Below, one piece after another: positions 9,401 to 29,196 of a stretch of DNA of 64,000 nucleotides; position 1 is the stretch's first letter; each line of letters opens with the position of its first letter. Both the position numbers and the translations under genes were made by a program. The DNA is from Bisporella sp. PMI_857 (taxonomy: Eukaryota > Ascomycota > Leotiomycetes > Helotiales > Helotiaceae). The stretch covers positions 434,001-498,000 of the forward strand of contig JAJSPD010000006.1 of assembly GCA_021307315.1 (NCBI GenBank). The letters run 5' to 3'. Under the pieces are notes generated by a model that searched no databases, was not told where the DNA came from, and saw nothing but the letters and a program-made list of their open reading frames with translations.

Positions 9401-12400
9401 TGCGGCTTCAATTGAGTTGGAAGTTGAATGGTACGATAATTTGAGGTCGAAGTTTGGACGTAGTGAGTAGCCGAAATGCAGCCTCAGGCAGCAATCGCGA
9501 GACTTCCAAACACGTGCTTATGGTAAACAATTAACTAGAGCTTGCTTTCCAAACTTATATAGAGTCTTTCTCTGGACCTACATTGACATAGCAAGAAAAT
9601 TCTTACTGTCTGGAAAGAAACATCGGAATTCGAGATCCGTTTTGCGATGGAATTAGGGCACACTGGTATATCTTCAATATCGAGAGGAATCCTTCGTTGA
9701 AACAATATCTTTGATCTTCGTTTCTGAATACTCTCGCGAGAGAAAACCTAGGTTTCTTGATGATATCACTATGGGATCAAACTTGGATTAAATGCCCTGT
9801 TGAAAGGAATTTCTCTCTATTGTATATAGGTGGTTAAACAGTATTTCTATGCAGTGACATTGTTTTTCTTATTTCAGGATTGCTTTTCTTTAACTTATCT
9901 GCATAATGTACGATTGTTCGATCTTAAGGTTATGTCGAGGCGCAAAAGGGATCATTTATTCTCAAAAATACTTGTCAATTCGCAGATTTCATTACTCCTC
10001 CCCCCTTTTCTCGGCCACACGGTGTCCACCTGGCTCCAATCAAAAATCTCAAAAGTTGTTTGCGGAAAACCTCGACCTCGGAGCCAACATCACAAGGCTT
10101 CGCACTGTTCTCCACTGTACTTTCCGGCCCTGGGAATATAAACACCCCATCCTTTGTCTTCTCATCTACGCACGATAGAGTTTTGAGACTGTTACTTGAA
10201 TAGATTGACAGGGCAACATTCCTTTGGTATGAATCTAGTTTACATAGCGATATTACAGTCATCTAAGATCTGTGCACGAAGCAATGGTCTTGCATGACTG
10301 TGTTTAAGCTTATTAATACCAATTTGAAAATTATCTAAATCTGTCTAGGAGTGGCTGCTGGTTAGCTACCAGATCCATGATAGGTCTGTTCATTCCTAGT
10401 ACACACAAGTAAATATTTACTGTTTAAGGACTAGAGTTGCCTGTTGGAATAGCAGGGACAAGATGGTCCATGTGACCTCAAGGCATTATATTAGTGCGTA
10501 TTTGAAGGGCGTGCTTCCGTATCAGAGCAGAAAGTGATCAGTGCTGTCAAAGAGCCTTACACATGTCTTGCTGCAACAAAATGATATGAGAACGTTGGTT
10601 GGATTTCTTTAACATGTAGATTGGAGTTGGATCGTCCCAAAATTTGAGACATTGGTAAAGGGTTTTTAGGTGGGATTTGTTAAGCACATAATGGCTCCTA
10701 ACTTATAAGCTTAGTTCCATTTGCTCTCTCAGCTGCTAGAAAACTACTTCATATTCACTCACAATGGTTAAAAACTACACTGCAAATATTTTCTCAACTT
10801 ATCTAGACATTTTGGCACATACACTTGACATGAAGCTACAACCAGTTGCTTGAATTCTGTTGACTCGTTTGTCGGTAGTAGTTTGCTCTGTGGCCTTCTG
10901 ACTTCAATGAACGATAGTATACGAACAAGAGACCACAGAAGGCAGAAGTGTAATAGTCGTATAGCAGTCTACTTATAAGTGGCAAGTATCGCTGAGCTAG
11001 AGTTGTTCAAGGAGGGAGAAAAGCAACATCTAGCCGTTCTCGTATCCTGGTGTATATGACGACGATAGCTGGTTGCTGACGGTCTTTCTCTCTAACTACT
11101 ACACTTATTGAGACATAAGCTCGACCTTAACCATAAAAAGTGCGAGCATTGTTGTCGAAGCCTTTCACCTCAATATTAGTCTAAAAGCAGGTTTTCTAGA
11201 CCCTGCTATAAATTAGATATTTTCCTATGGAACAGGGTCAGATGTTTTCAAATTATGAATAAAAATATATATGCAATAATGATGCATCATAACCTACTCT
11301 CCGAAGTGCTTTGGCATCCTCCATGGCCTTCAAAAACCATTAGCTTTCTTGAAAGCGCAAAATCTCAGCATCCGAAGGAATCATACGCAAATGCAGGATA
11401 CAACACCCATTCCGCATTCAAGAATAGCGTCTCAACTTTCCCATCATGAACCGCAAATTTCCTCCGTCAGTTCTGCATCAAGTATCCGTTCCTGCATCCA
11501 AGAGGGCATTTCATATCATATGCCCCTGCGGTTGGATGACAGACCACCAATGTACGCCTTCCAGGAAACATAGCTTACTGGTTCTCAACCTACAGAGCAA
11601 AATCTGGGGTAAAAACTCGCAGCATGCCATTGCGGCAAGGCATGCCCAAATAGAGTTTTTCCAACATTGCACCGAGTGATAGCCGAATGACTCGCCATGG
11701 TTTGCAGCCCGCACAACCCCTAAATATGTTTCGAAGTGCCGACGTCCTGGAGCTTCTAGAAGGCTGGTTGGAATACCACCTTATTTTTTCCTGCACTTGC
11801 GAATTGGTTGGCGTAGCATTCATGCATGTTTCAATTGATGAGATGAGGAATCAAATGATGAGAAGAACATGAATTGTGCATGACTAAAGGAATGGAACTA
11901 ATTCAACCAGCCAATCAATAAGCGAGAAAGCCCCTATATTTGAAGAAACAATGCAAAAGCTGCACGCATAGAAGAAACAATTTCTTCCAATCATGCCTTG
12001 CTTACCCACGCCTCATTGTATCCTTGAAATTTGCATCTTTGAAAGTAAACAATTTCCCGTGGTGGTCATCGAAACAAAATCCTACCTCCCGTAATAGCAC
12101 GCAAACCCTGATGTTACAAACAACCCGCCAGGCCCATCGTCCACTTTTTTTCTCGAACTCTTCGAAACACGATGATCAGAAAAGAAAGATAGACGACTCA
12201 GCCACAGCGCTCGGATCCTGCTTATGAAGAAGTGACTGATTAGCGGAATGCTCTCTTCGGGGGAGGGATGGTGAGGCGAAAAAGTGCTTAATGCATAAAG
12301 TGTTATAGGCATTGATCATGCGGGCTGGCTAACCGCGTTCTGAAACCGCAACGTCTTTTGAACATAAAAAAAAAGCCACACCTGTCACCTGTACTGGCAC

Positions 12401-13662
12401 TTTTTTCAGGATCATGGCCCCTCAATCGCAAGATGGAGTTTCGGGTGTCTCTCCCGTAAAACCGATGGTAGGTTGGGAGGGAGGTTTGTAAATCAGTATT
12501 TGTGAGGCTGGCTCAATGACCTGGGACGGAGGGAGAATAGCTTGGGGGACGGCCTGTTATAGACAGCCACGTCACGTCGCGAGGTTATGTAGGGCTCTGG
12601 CACTCAACGGGCGGCTGTGGAAGTGCCGAACGGGGTAGAATGCCATCACGGGACTCCTGATGATAAATCTGACTGTGGAAACTTGATGCTCAGCATGGAA
12701 GGAGTAAGCAATTTTTCGGCCTGCGCGGCGATCGTACTGTATGTGTCAAGCATTGATGCCAAAACATAGAGTTGTCTAGATGTCACAACAGTCATAGGAT
12801 ACATAGCTTGTGTTTACTGAGGTTTGGGAGATGTGAAATTACTAGCTGTGAGGGATTATTTCTATGTTATTACTTGGTGGCTAATACTAAATTCTATGGG
12901 ATATCGTTCTTTTGTGACACTATTCATCATCGCTCATCATATCAAGAGAACATTCCCAACCCCGAAATAAAAGTCAAAACTCGCTAGCATACATACAAGA
13001 AAAATGATTTTTTGATCGCTCAGTGGCGAGGCTTGTGACAAATGACGCATCGTATCGTTGGGTATAATTCTGGACAGGAAGATTCGAATGAAAGTGATGT
13101 TCAAGCCGTTTGCTTTGCCACTTCCATTTCCCGCCCTTTCGCCTCATGGTGGGTATAATGCGATGCGATATTGGAATGTGATGTATCTGAACTTCCAACG
13201 CAGTACCTAAACCCCACGATCTACCCCTCCCTAGTTGCGCCTTTATCTGCCTGACCGCCACCCCCTCAACAAGCCGCAAGAACTATGAAAAATTAAAATT
13301 TTGTTGCAAGGTTGGTAAGTGTATATTTAGTATCATGTTGCAGAAAACTGGCGCCTCACAGTCGCGGACCGAGTCGGAAATTTTCTTTGGAGCATGGCAT
13401 ATGATAGTATGTCGTATATCGTGATGTACATTAGAGAAATTTGAGGTGTATTGGTAGAAATCATGTCGCTGATTCCGACGACTGGCTTCCGTCAGAAGTG
13501 TCGGTATACGGTCCGTAGTTTAGAAGTTGATGAATGGCGGGTGTGAAGAGATATGTCTCTGGAAGACATGTGTGGGCATCTGAAGTGCCCATATGCTCAT
13601 TTGAGCTAATACTCGGCGTCCCCAAGATCAGAAGCGGGTGCTTCTGCTGGAGACGCTGATTG
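9401..13662. other. gene-free stretch of about 4.3 kb
   Basis: I read both strands and found no family-like peptide, no plausible exon chain and no tRNA or rRNA. Open frames of 60–100 codons (for example 9830–10141, 9975–10262 on the minus strand, 11255–11449 and 12974–13279 on the minus strand) overlap each other on both strands as chance frames do. Much of it is AT-rich. It separates COX4, whose promoter it includes, from the 3' end of the Myb-like gene. Confidence 0.5.
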
Positions 13663-14676
13663 CTATAACTCCCTAGCTTTCTCTTTACAAGCAGCTGAGG
13701 TGAAACCTGTGCCGACTTTCTGTGCTACTATACGCCACTTCTCTTGCTCATAGTCATGAAGTGCCTGGCGCAACTTTTGAACCTGTAGATATTTAGCATA
13801 GTGCGAAAGATATCGAATGAAGATACTGACAGTTTCATCTGTCCATTGCGTGGTCTTTGCCTTAAGTTTTGTGCAGTATCGCACCTGCAAAGTGCCGGAT
13901 GAACGTCCCGGAAAAAACTCTGCAATTTGCTTCCAAGTCAATGACTTATTTTCCTTTAAATCCACCAGAAGCTGATCATCTTCAGCTGTGAATTTCAATT
14001 TCGGACCGCGAGGTCTAGGTGCTGGTGCAGGCATGCCTTCCAATCCCACAACACTGGGTGCACCTCCTTGCGACAGCATACTGGAGTCTGCATCGCCCAT
14101 CCGAGGCATCTTGGAACGATGCCCTTGATTAGGCAAAGTATGACCATGGTAAGCTTGTTGTACTGGTTGACCACCATATCCTACCATCGCTTGCTGAGGC
14201 AAGCCATGCGCAGACATGCTTTGCATTTCTCCACTCTGCATCTGCCCTTCCGGTAGGCCTCCCATATCGAGCCCTTCTAGTTCATCTCGCTGTCGTTTTG
14301 TTCCGCTCGCTTGTTGCATCTGTGGTTGCATTTGCGGCTGCATCTGGCGAGCTCCATATGGCATCATCCCTGGCGCATTGCCAAACGGAGGAGACTGGTG
14401 ATGCGCCATGACATGAGGATCCAAGATGACCTGGTGTTGAGAATGCTGAGGATGTTGCGCTTGGTGGTGTTGCTGTTGTTGCTGTTGGTGCTGATGATGT
14501 TGCTGCTGATGCGCCCCGATCTCGTGAAGCGGACTGAGACCTTGCGGGCCGCCGTGTGGTATATCTGGTACATGAGAACCATAGACGGCTCTCTCTTCTG
14601 GATGCCCTTCGGGGTGAGAGGAGGCATAGTCGATATAAGGATCGTGGCCTTCGTGGCCTGAGGGATAGCGAGACAT
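13663..14676 (-). CDS. Myb/SANT-like DNA-binding protein with Gln/His-rich N-terminus
   Basis: Probable nuclear regulator. Exons 14676–13831 and 13782–13663 give 321 residues. The 48-nt intron 13830–13783 starts GTCAGT, ends CTACAG and has a GCTAAAT branch-like motif; it is a multiple of three without a stop, so it could be mistaken for coding sequence. The N-terminus (about residues 55–80) is a polyQ/polyHis tract, followed by repeated QMQP. After PRPRGPKLKFT come two SANT/Myb-like helical units: FTAEDDQLLVDLKENKSLTW with IAEFFPGRSSGTLQVRY, and WTDETVQKLRQALHDYEQEKW with IVAQKVGTGFTSAACKEKA. The Trp spacing is Myb-like. No frame break. Target genes unknown. Confidence 0.8.
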   Translation of the reverse strand: MSRYPSGHEGHDPYIDYASSHPEGHPEERAVYGSHVPDIPHGGPQGLSPLHEIGAHQQQHHQHQQQQQQHHQAQHPQHSQHQVILDPHVMAHHQSPPFGNAPGMMPYGARQMQPQMQPQMQQASGTKRQRDELEGLDMGGLPEGQMQSGEMQSMSAHGLPQQAMVGYGGQPVQQAYHGHTLPNQGHRSKMPRMGDADSSMLSQGGAPSVVGLEGMPAPAPRPRGPKLKFTAEDDQLLVDLKENKSLTWKQIAEFFPGRSSGTLQVRYCTKLKAKTTQWTDETVSIFIRYLSHYAKYLQVQKLRQALHDYEQEKWRIVAQKVGTGFTSAACKEKAREL

Positions 14677-17221
14677 GCATGGATTCCGCCACAGCGAACT
14701 GCTCTCGCAGGTCGCCGGGGGCAGTGACTGTACGTGCAGGATTACTGCCGGACCGCGTTATGTTTCTAGAAGGCCTGATGATGCTGTGTCGCGTTTGTTT
14801 TTGGGTGTAATGCGACTGTGCGCGTTTCGAAGCTGGGTATATAACGGTCCAATATAGCTTGACAGTTGAGTAGCCGACAAATGCATTTGATGTAATATGC
14901 GATATGCACTGAGACTCGAAACAAAAAAGGTTCAACCTTCGTCCGTGAGGGCGCTGTCCCGCGATATATCGACGGTAATAGTGAATGAGAAGAGATGCAA
15001 ATGCAGGTAAGGAGGGCATGCCTTTGCATTATATCTATCGTCTGATCTTTCACTTAAAAGCAGGCATTGACGTCGATTTTCCATGCCAGTAATTAAAGGT
15101 TCGAACGCGTCTGAAAAGGGCTTAAAGCAGGCCCGCGATTCGCCATGGACGAGACGGAGGATGTGTTAACCAGAAGAGAGATGATGCATGGCACCAGGTG
15201 GTGGTTTTTTGGATTATGCCCTGGTAATCCCCGGCTGGATTGGGAAACCAAGCATAGAAGATCCCGAGCCGGAAAGCCTGCATATTCAAGGAGCTGGGCA
15301 ACGAAAGCAGGACTGCCAACACAAAGTGACAAGCCATGACAAGGACAGGACAGAAATGACCAGGAGTCGAGTCGAGGACCATCAGACTGGATCCCAGGGT
15401 ATCAGAGGCAGAGAATCCCAGAAGCAGCCCCAAGGTGGATTAACCCAAGCCCTACCAAGACCATGCGCAGGCTTGTTCAGGCCCGCACTAGAGCCTATCA
15501 CGAGCACCGCGGGAGGGTTTTCCCACAGGGCATGACTTCTAGAAACTGCATAGAAGGATATCAAACGGCAAGAAAGTCAAGGCTCAACTGAAACCCTGAC
15601 AGGGGCAACCATCCTGGGATGAACTTTTATCAGGCATTGCGTTGGAAGCGAATAAGCGAATGTTAATGCGCAGGGTTATTTGGATATTAAAAATAGAGCG
15701 CTGGAGCAAAAGGGATGACTGGATATGAATAATCCAAGACGGAAATGACGAAAGTAATGCAACGATCTGAGCAAGCTTGAACATTCGTAACTTTCGAGGA
15801 ACAAGCCAGCTGTGGAGCGTGGAGGCACTTTTCGTTCAATCATGGTGGTCGTTGGAACAAGAAATTGAAAAGCCCAGAAGGGGGCGTTCAGGGACAGGTC
15901 CAGGCACAGGAAATCAAAATAGAATAAATCTCACTAAATAAATCTCCGACAGGGCCACCCAACCACCGCTTTGGGACCAGAAGGTGGGCCACCTGAAGAG
16001 GCAAAAGAAATGATACCACAGTGGGAAAATTAGGCCTATAGAATATATGGGCGTTCGAGCCTGAAGATCCTGAAGCGAAAGCCTGTAGAAAGGGTAAACT
16101 AAGCCCTGAAGCGCATAGAAACACCTCCTGTAGCGTCTTCACCAGGGACCACGACTAGTGATTGTCCCCGCTGCACAGTACTGTAACCCATAACCCACAG
16201 ACAAATTCATCGCGTGGATCGTCGTCAGCATCATCGGCAGGCGGCATCATCGGAGCCAAAAAAGATGTGTCTGATCCTGGCCCCTTGTCCACATTATTAT
16301 TGATTTGATATTGCCCATTCATGCTCTTGCTACCGTCGTCCGATGCTGGCGCCGGCGTACGTATCGTTTTCCCTAACGCATAAAGTTGATCTCAATCTTG
16401 ATCTCCCACGAGCCCCAACTATAAGCAGTCCCCAGCAACAGCTTTCCGAAAGAGGATGCAAGATTAGGCGTCCACGAAATATGATGCTACCTTCTGGGCA
16501 TGGCTTTCGAATGACGATACGAGGTTGGAAGAAGGCGGAATAGCGCACGTCTTGTGAATGATCATAATTTGGCTGAGAAGAAGAAGAGAATTGAGGAAGA
16601 GAACGACGAGACGAAACGAAACAAAAAGAAGCCGCCTCGTTCTAAAAGCCACCTCGCTCAGACCTGATCTTGGCCTCCAAATCAATATTTTATTATTATT
16701 AAATCTCCATATGCATTTGCCTGTCCTGACCAGACCGGATCGGATCAGTTTGCGTACCTGCATTAAGGTACCTGCAGAAAATCGCTTTTTCTGTCTTGCT
16801 GCATATGGAGCATCACTGACACCCTGTAAGCTGGAATTCTCTCTAACATGAAAATCTACATATAATGCCTCGGTGAATTGCATAAGAGCTACAGTATCTG
16901 CATGGTGATCATCCGTAGCTTCCATGTGGAACGGCTGATTTGGTCTGGTTGAGATTCCATATGTGGACCTAGATTTGAAGGGCTGATCATGCATACACGT
17001 GAGAGCAGCCATACAACGTCTTTTCACACTGAACGCCTGATCTTATGCTTACAACTAACTATTATACTCTGTTACAGCCTGCCATCCTATCAAACGCCGC
17101 ATTACCAAGATCCGGTACAAAGATGACTCCCAATGCAGCTCGCGGTCTCCTACTCAAAAGATTTCCTGGCTAAGATCATCTCATCGTACCATTTCCCCAT
17201 GTCTTGCATATAGAGCCGCTT
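14677..17221. other. upstream region of the Myb-like gene and 3' flank of PRP8
   Basis: About 2.5 kb. The longest open frame (16464–17027, minus, 187 codons) has no recognisable domain, and its composition looks like chance reading of low-complexity sequence. Frames at 15122–15433 (minus) and 15188–15535 (plus) oppose each other. A long 5' leader with introns for the Myb-like gene is possible, but no exon chain is convincing. Confidence 0.45.
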
Positions 17222-24509
<7,288 letters not shown>

Positions 24510-24959
24510 CTTCGAGGTTTTCCTCAATCCTAAACGGCTTTTGTCAGTAATGATTTGTACACCCCAATTTACTTAGAGCGCGAGGACGAGCGCAAGTCGT
24601 GTCTACCATACCCCTGACGGCGGTAGATAATTAATTTTGATCGATGATCCGCTGATTGGAATTGCTTACACCAAGTTCACGATGGCGATTGAGCTGCACC
24701 GTCGACGTTGATCCCTCGAGGCAAAATATCTTGAAGTCAACAGTCGATATTTACCAAATCGAGAATAGAGTGAATCTAACATTTTTACAAGCGCCACTAA
24801 GCGCGAGGCGCGTTGACTTGGCTGGTGAGGCTGTATTGATGCCTAAGGCACAAATACTCGCTAAACCACACACAAGAATTCGACAATTCTTTTTTGAACT
24901 TTGTATACCAGGAAGCGACGACCAATTTGACCAACTTCAGCAGCAGCAAATCAGTCAAG
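24510..24959. other. bidirectional promoter, PRP8 / RPL34
   Basis: 450 bp between the divergent PRP8 and RPL34 start codons, so it must carry both promoters and 5' leaders. A plus-strand open frame at 24656–24970 crosses into RPL34 out of frame and is not credible as a gene. Confidence 0.7.
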
Positions 24960-25623
24960 ATGGCTTCTAACAGATTGACCTACAGACGCCGCAATCCGTG
25001 AGTTGAAGCTGGTAATATTCTCAGCAGGAGTTTTTGACTGATGGCGATATAGATACAACACCAAGTCGAATAAGGTCCGCGTTGTCAAGACTCCAGGTGG
25101 ATCGCTACGATACCTTCACATCAAGAAAGCCGGCACTGCGCCCAAGTGTGGAGATTGTGGAATCAAGTTGCCAGGTGTAAGTGATTCAATAATGTTTCGA
25201 CGACGAGAACGGGATTGTTTGATGTAATGGAAGCTCTGGCTCTCCACTACACGATATACAACATCAGACAAATTTGGAGCGACCAAACTGGGATCGACGA
25301 CTTGCTTTGGAGGACTCGCTGTATTTGCAGTTTGGTTTAAGGCTCCATGAAGGTGTCAAGATTCTACACGGAGAAATGAAATGATCGTGCATTTGCCTCA
25401 GGAGCTGTTGGTGTACAAAAGCTAATGCGAATATATTTCAGATCCCAGCTCTTCGACCCCGCGAATACTCCCAGATCTCCAGACCAAGAAGACCGTTCAG
25501 CGCGCATATGGCGGATCGAGATGTGGCCAACTGTGTCCGGGACCGTATCGTTCGCGCGTTCTTAATTGAGGAGCAGAAGATTGTCAAGAAGGTTTTGAAG
25601 GAGTCCAACAAAAGAAGCGTTAA
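24960..25623 (+). CDS. rpl34: 60S ribosomal protein L34 (eL34), frame-disrupted
   Basis: Large-subunit ribosomal protein. Exons 24960–24997, 25053–25176 and 25442–25623. The 265-nt second intron (25177–25441) is long for this genome but usual for ribosomal protein genes. The N-terminus MASNRLTYRRRNPYNTKSNK, the core VRVVKTPGGSLRYLH and the zinc-site motif KCGDCGIKLPGIPALRPREY are clear. Exon 3 needs three one-base corrections: a lost A in CCAAGAAG near 25488, an extra C near 25528 (GGCCAAC) and a lost C near 25604. Between them lie the expected YGGSRCGNCVRDRIVRAFLI and EEQKIVKKVLKE. The coding sequence ends at 25621–25623 in the corrected frame. Loss of this protein would be lethal if single-copy, which argues for sequence error. 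Confidence 0.93.
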
Positions 25624-26656
25624 GGAACATCGACGGGGTTGCTTTGGGTGTTAAAAACTGGGCTGGGTTGCATGATGCAGCGGGATTGGCTGTACTTATC
25701 TTCAGGCAGGAGTTTTACTCCATGAATAACGAGAGCGGTTGCTTCAAAAGCACTGGCACTCTACCAAAGTTCTTCCCGGCGTCGTAGATCATAATTCAAA
25801 ACAATGTGAAATGTGAAGCGTGGCGAGAATTCTCAAGCATGATTTCGTTGGCAAATGGGACTTATTAGTGCCGGATTTCTGAGTCTATCTCAAAGAAGAT
25901 AGGATTTTGGAAGGTAGTATCTCTTGCTATTCGAGCCAGTTGACTATCAGGTTGATTCCCCGTCGTATGTCAAGTTGGCAATGCGTTAGAGGACCTTTGT
26001 TTGCAGTCTTACACACGATCCTCCTCACCACCAGCTCCCCCGTCATAGCCTCTCGCTATGCAAATTAGAGCCGCGTTTCATAACTATTAGACTTAAACTA
26101 TTGTACCCGAGGTTTCTTCCATTCACGAAGTCAAACGCCACTTTGGAAACTTGTCGATTCCACAGTAACTGGTTCGTCTTAGCTTAGACATATTTTACCG
26201 AAATACTACACAGTCACGATATGTTATGACACTATTTCTTCACTAGCATGTTAATCATGACATCCATTTCAAAGATATCTTCAGTTTAATTTTCAAAAGC
26301 CTTGGCACCGAAGCCTTCTGCAAGGCTGACAGTTTGTCTGGCCATTAATTTATCACAATACTGGGCTCTCAGATAATCGCTGTCCCGTACTCGAAATAAC
26401 CTTGGAAGTATATTTTCTTTCGACATAATGAAACAGATGGCATGGTGACCCATATGCGAAACCTGGCTGGTGACTTGGTCATTTGGTGTGTGGTCATTTG
26501 TGGAGGGAACCTTCAGCCTTGGCAAGGCTCGGACTCATTTATCTTGTGATCGCTTTCATGAGGGCATACAACAGTTGCCTCTTACTGATAACCCCCAAAA
26601 AATACAAGGAGCCGCCTTGGTGTCTCTTGTCTTTACAGCCATCTATTGTCCCTACA
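25624..26656. other. intergenic, RPL34 3' flank and PHO8 upstream region
   Basis: About 1 kb with no supported gene. The PHO8 reading frame stays open 58 codons upstream of its chosen start, but that peptide has no family character and is probably 5' UTR. Confidence 0.55.
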
Positions 26657-28495
26657 ATGTCGTTTACGCAACCTCTCTTCACAACCGACAGGCGATCATC
26701 TACTCACTCTGACGAGAGGGCAACAGAAGAAGATGCATTGCTTGGGGATCAGCAGAAAAAATCACAAATTGGTCAAACTCGTGGTGCATTTTGGCGTGAA
26801 TTTGGACTCTTCGTGTGGGCAGCATTAGCTACGGCAGCTGTTATTGTTTTAGGAGTCTTATTTCAACACCAATCCGCGACTAGAGATAATAATACGAAAC
26901 CAGCTGGAAAGCGGAATCTGATATTTATGGTCTCTGATGGCATGGGCCCAGCGAGTCTTTCTCTAACCCGAAGCTTTCGTCAATACAGAGACAGCTTGCC
27001 AATTGACGACATACTTGTCCTTGACCAGCATTTTATTGGATCGTCCAGAACGAGATCAAGTAGCAGTCTTGTTACTGATTCAGCTGCAGGCGCTACGGCA
27101 TTTTCATGTGGGAAGAAGAGCTATAACGGGGCTATATCAATTCTGCCAGATCACACACCCTGCGGCACAGTATTAGAAGCTGCAAAGAAGGCAGGGTATA
27201 TGACTGGACTCGTTGTGACGACAAGTATAACAGACGCAACTCCAGCATGTTTTGCATCGCACGCTAATCTACGTACCGAGGAGGACCTCATCGCACAACA
27301 AGAGATAGGAGATCACCCGTTAGGTCGAGTTCTTGACCTTATGCTTGGAGGCGGGAGATGCCACTTCCTCCCGAATAACAGCAGTGGAGGTTGCAGAGCC
27401 GATGACTTAGATCTGACGGATCTAGCGCAGAAGAAATACAATTGGACGTACATCGATTCTCGAAGACAATATGATGATATCACAAGTAGCGGAGATACTA
27501 TCAAGTTGCCATTAATGGGTCTTTTCGCGGATAGGGATATTCCTTTCGAGATAGACAGACGTAATATGACCAATATCTACCCATCTCTTGATGAAATGGC
27601 TCGAACTGCACTAAAAGCATTGGAAGTTGCTACACAAGACTCTGATAAAGGTTTCTTTTTGATGATCGAGGGCAGTCGCATAGATCATGCGGGACATTGG
27701 AATGACCCTGCCGCCCAAGTTAATGAAGTTTTAGCTTATGATAAAGCATTTGCTTCAGTGGTCGAGTTTCTAGAACGAAGCAGCGATGATGGAGTATTAG
27801 TTGCGACATCCGACCACGAGACAGGTGGATTAGCTGTCGCAAGACGTAAGTGCAGATGTCTCGAATAGGCCATGTTACGACCTGGATTTTTTTGTCATTG
27901 CCATACACCTTTTAAAGAGCAAGTTCTAACTAATCTGACAGAGCTAAATGAAGATTATCCAGAATACTTGTGGTACCCTGAGGTACTAGACCGCGTTTCG
28001 CACTCTGGTGAATATTTGACGAAGCAACTCTATTCTCATCTTCACTCCAAATCATCTGAAACTAAAGATGAACTCAGGAAATACATTTTAGAGGAATTAG
28101 TCGAAAAAGGACTCGGAATCTCAGACGCGTCTGAGGAGGAGATACAACTCTTTATCGATAAACCTCTAGGAGCTCTTTACTTCTTCGCTGGTATGGTCAG
28201 TCGAAGGGCTCAAATAGGGTGGTCAACACATGGACACTCCGCTGTTGATGTGAACATCTATGGAACTGCTGGATCTCAAGATCTTCGAGGGAACAACGAA
28301 AACACTGATATTGGCAAGTTCCTAAGACACTTCCTCGAAGTCGACGTTGATGAGGTCACAAAGGAACTTGTTGAGGCATCGAAGCCCTCCATTAGGACAA
28401 ATAATGATGTGAGCTGGACTGGACAGATACCAACAGAAGAGGACATAAAGTCGTCCTTGCGATACTATGAGAGTATCCACGGCCCAGCACCATAA
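26657..28495 (+). CDS. pho8: Vacuolar (repressible) alkaline phosphatase, PHO8-like
   Basis: Zn/Mg phosphomonoesterase anchored in the vacuolar membrane. Exons 26657–27845 and 27942–28495, split by a 96-nt intron with TTCTAACTAAT near its 3' end; 580 residues, unbroken. The start at MSFTQPLF is preferred to upstream in-frame codons because it gives the usual short cytosolic tail. A signal anchor follows at about residues 48–70 (FGLFVWAALATAAVIVLGVLF). Active-site features: MVSDGMGPASL (metal Asp), VTDSAAGATAFSCG (nucleophile Ser), EGSRIDHAGHWNDP (metal ligands), ATSDHETGGLAVAR and THGHSAVDVNIYG (His ligands). Several NxS/T sites fit a lumenal domain. Confidence 0.95.
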
Positions 28496-29196
28496 GTGTT
28501 CTCCGTTTGATAATTATAAAAAGGCGTCATGGCTTGTCTTCTAGATCTCAAATACCCATTTTGTTTCTTGTAACGGTCTGTGCCACCTCCGAGCAGTTTT
28601 CTCACGCCTCACGTGACACCAAAAACAAACCTCCAGCTGGAATAGCCGTCCCAGGTCACACACGGTATATATCTTTCGTTTGCGTTTTGCTCCGTGGACA
28701 AATTCAGATCTTTTCTACCTTATGACAAACATTCAGTATAAGAGCAGAAGAGCCTCAGCTATGTTTGCAAGTACATTTTCTTGAGAACCTGTCACCTTCT
28801 GCTGCGTTGCGGTTTTACATATCTGGGAGTCATTCTGCAATCATATTCTCGGGCAACGATTTGCTATCTTCTGAAACTTATCAATGGGCTACCTGGAACT
28901 CCTATGCTCTCCTAGACTATATCAGTGTTTGGGGGTTATGTGGCAGAGTAGCTGAATGAGGATGGCTTCCGAGCTGACCAACGCAGAAATACTCAGCGAA
29001 AGATAGACGAAGTGGTTCGCGATAGTTATCAATCGGATTTAAGCTCGTCCGAGTAGCACTGATAACTGTCTCTTCTTCCATACCCAAACTGCCGTTGATC
29101 TCTAGGTCCATAACAACTCGCAAAATCAGGGTCAGAAGTTGAACTGGAAGTAGAAGTCAGAACGTATCTAGCAAGCCACTGGAGAGCGACGACGAG
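28496..29196. other. intergenic after PHO8
   Basis: No coding or RNA gene supported; small frames at 28507–28725 and 28765–28959 lack features. Confidence 0.5.

Noticed and set aside
10880..10960. Imperfect inverted repeat (CTGTGGCCTTCTGAC... / ...CCACAGAAGGCAGAAG)
   Set aside because: Pairing is interrupted by mismatches and there is no terminal duplication or repeat copy in the window; not enough to call a mobile element.
15122..15535. Overlapping 100–115-codon frames on both strands
   Set aside because: They occupy the same DNA in opposite directions with no protein features; no basis to choose either.
16464..17027. 187-codon open frame on the minus strand downstream of PRP8
   Set aside because: No domain, no plausible start context, mixed low-complexity composition, and part is antisense to another open frame; probably chance.
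28930..28985. tRNA-like stretch (AGTAGCTGAATGAGG...)
   Set aside because: No consistent cloverleaf: acceptor and T arms cannot be paired.
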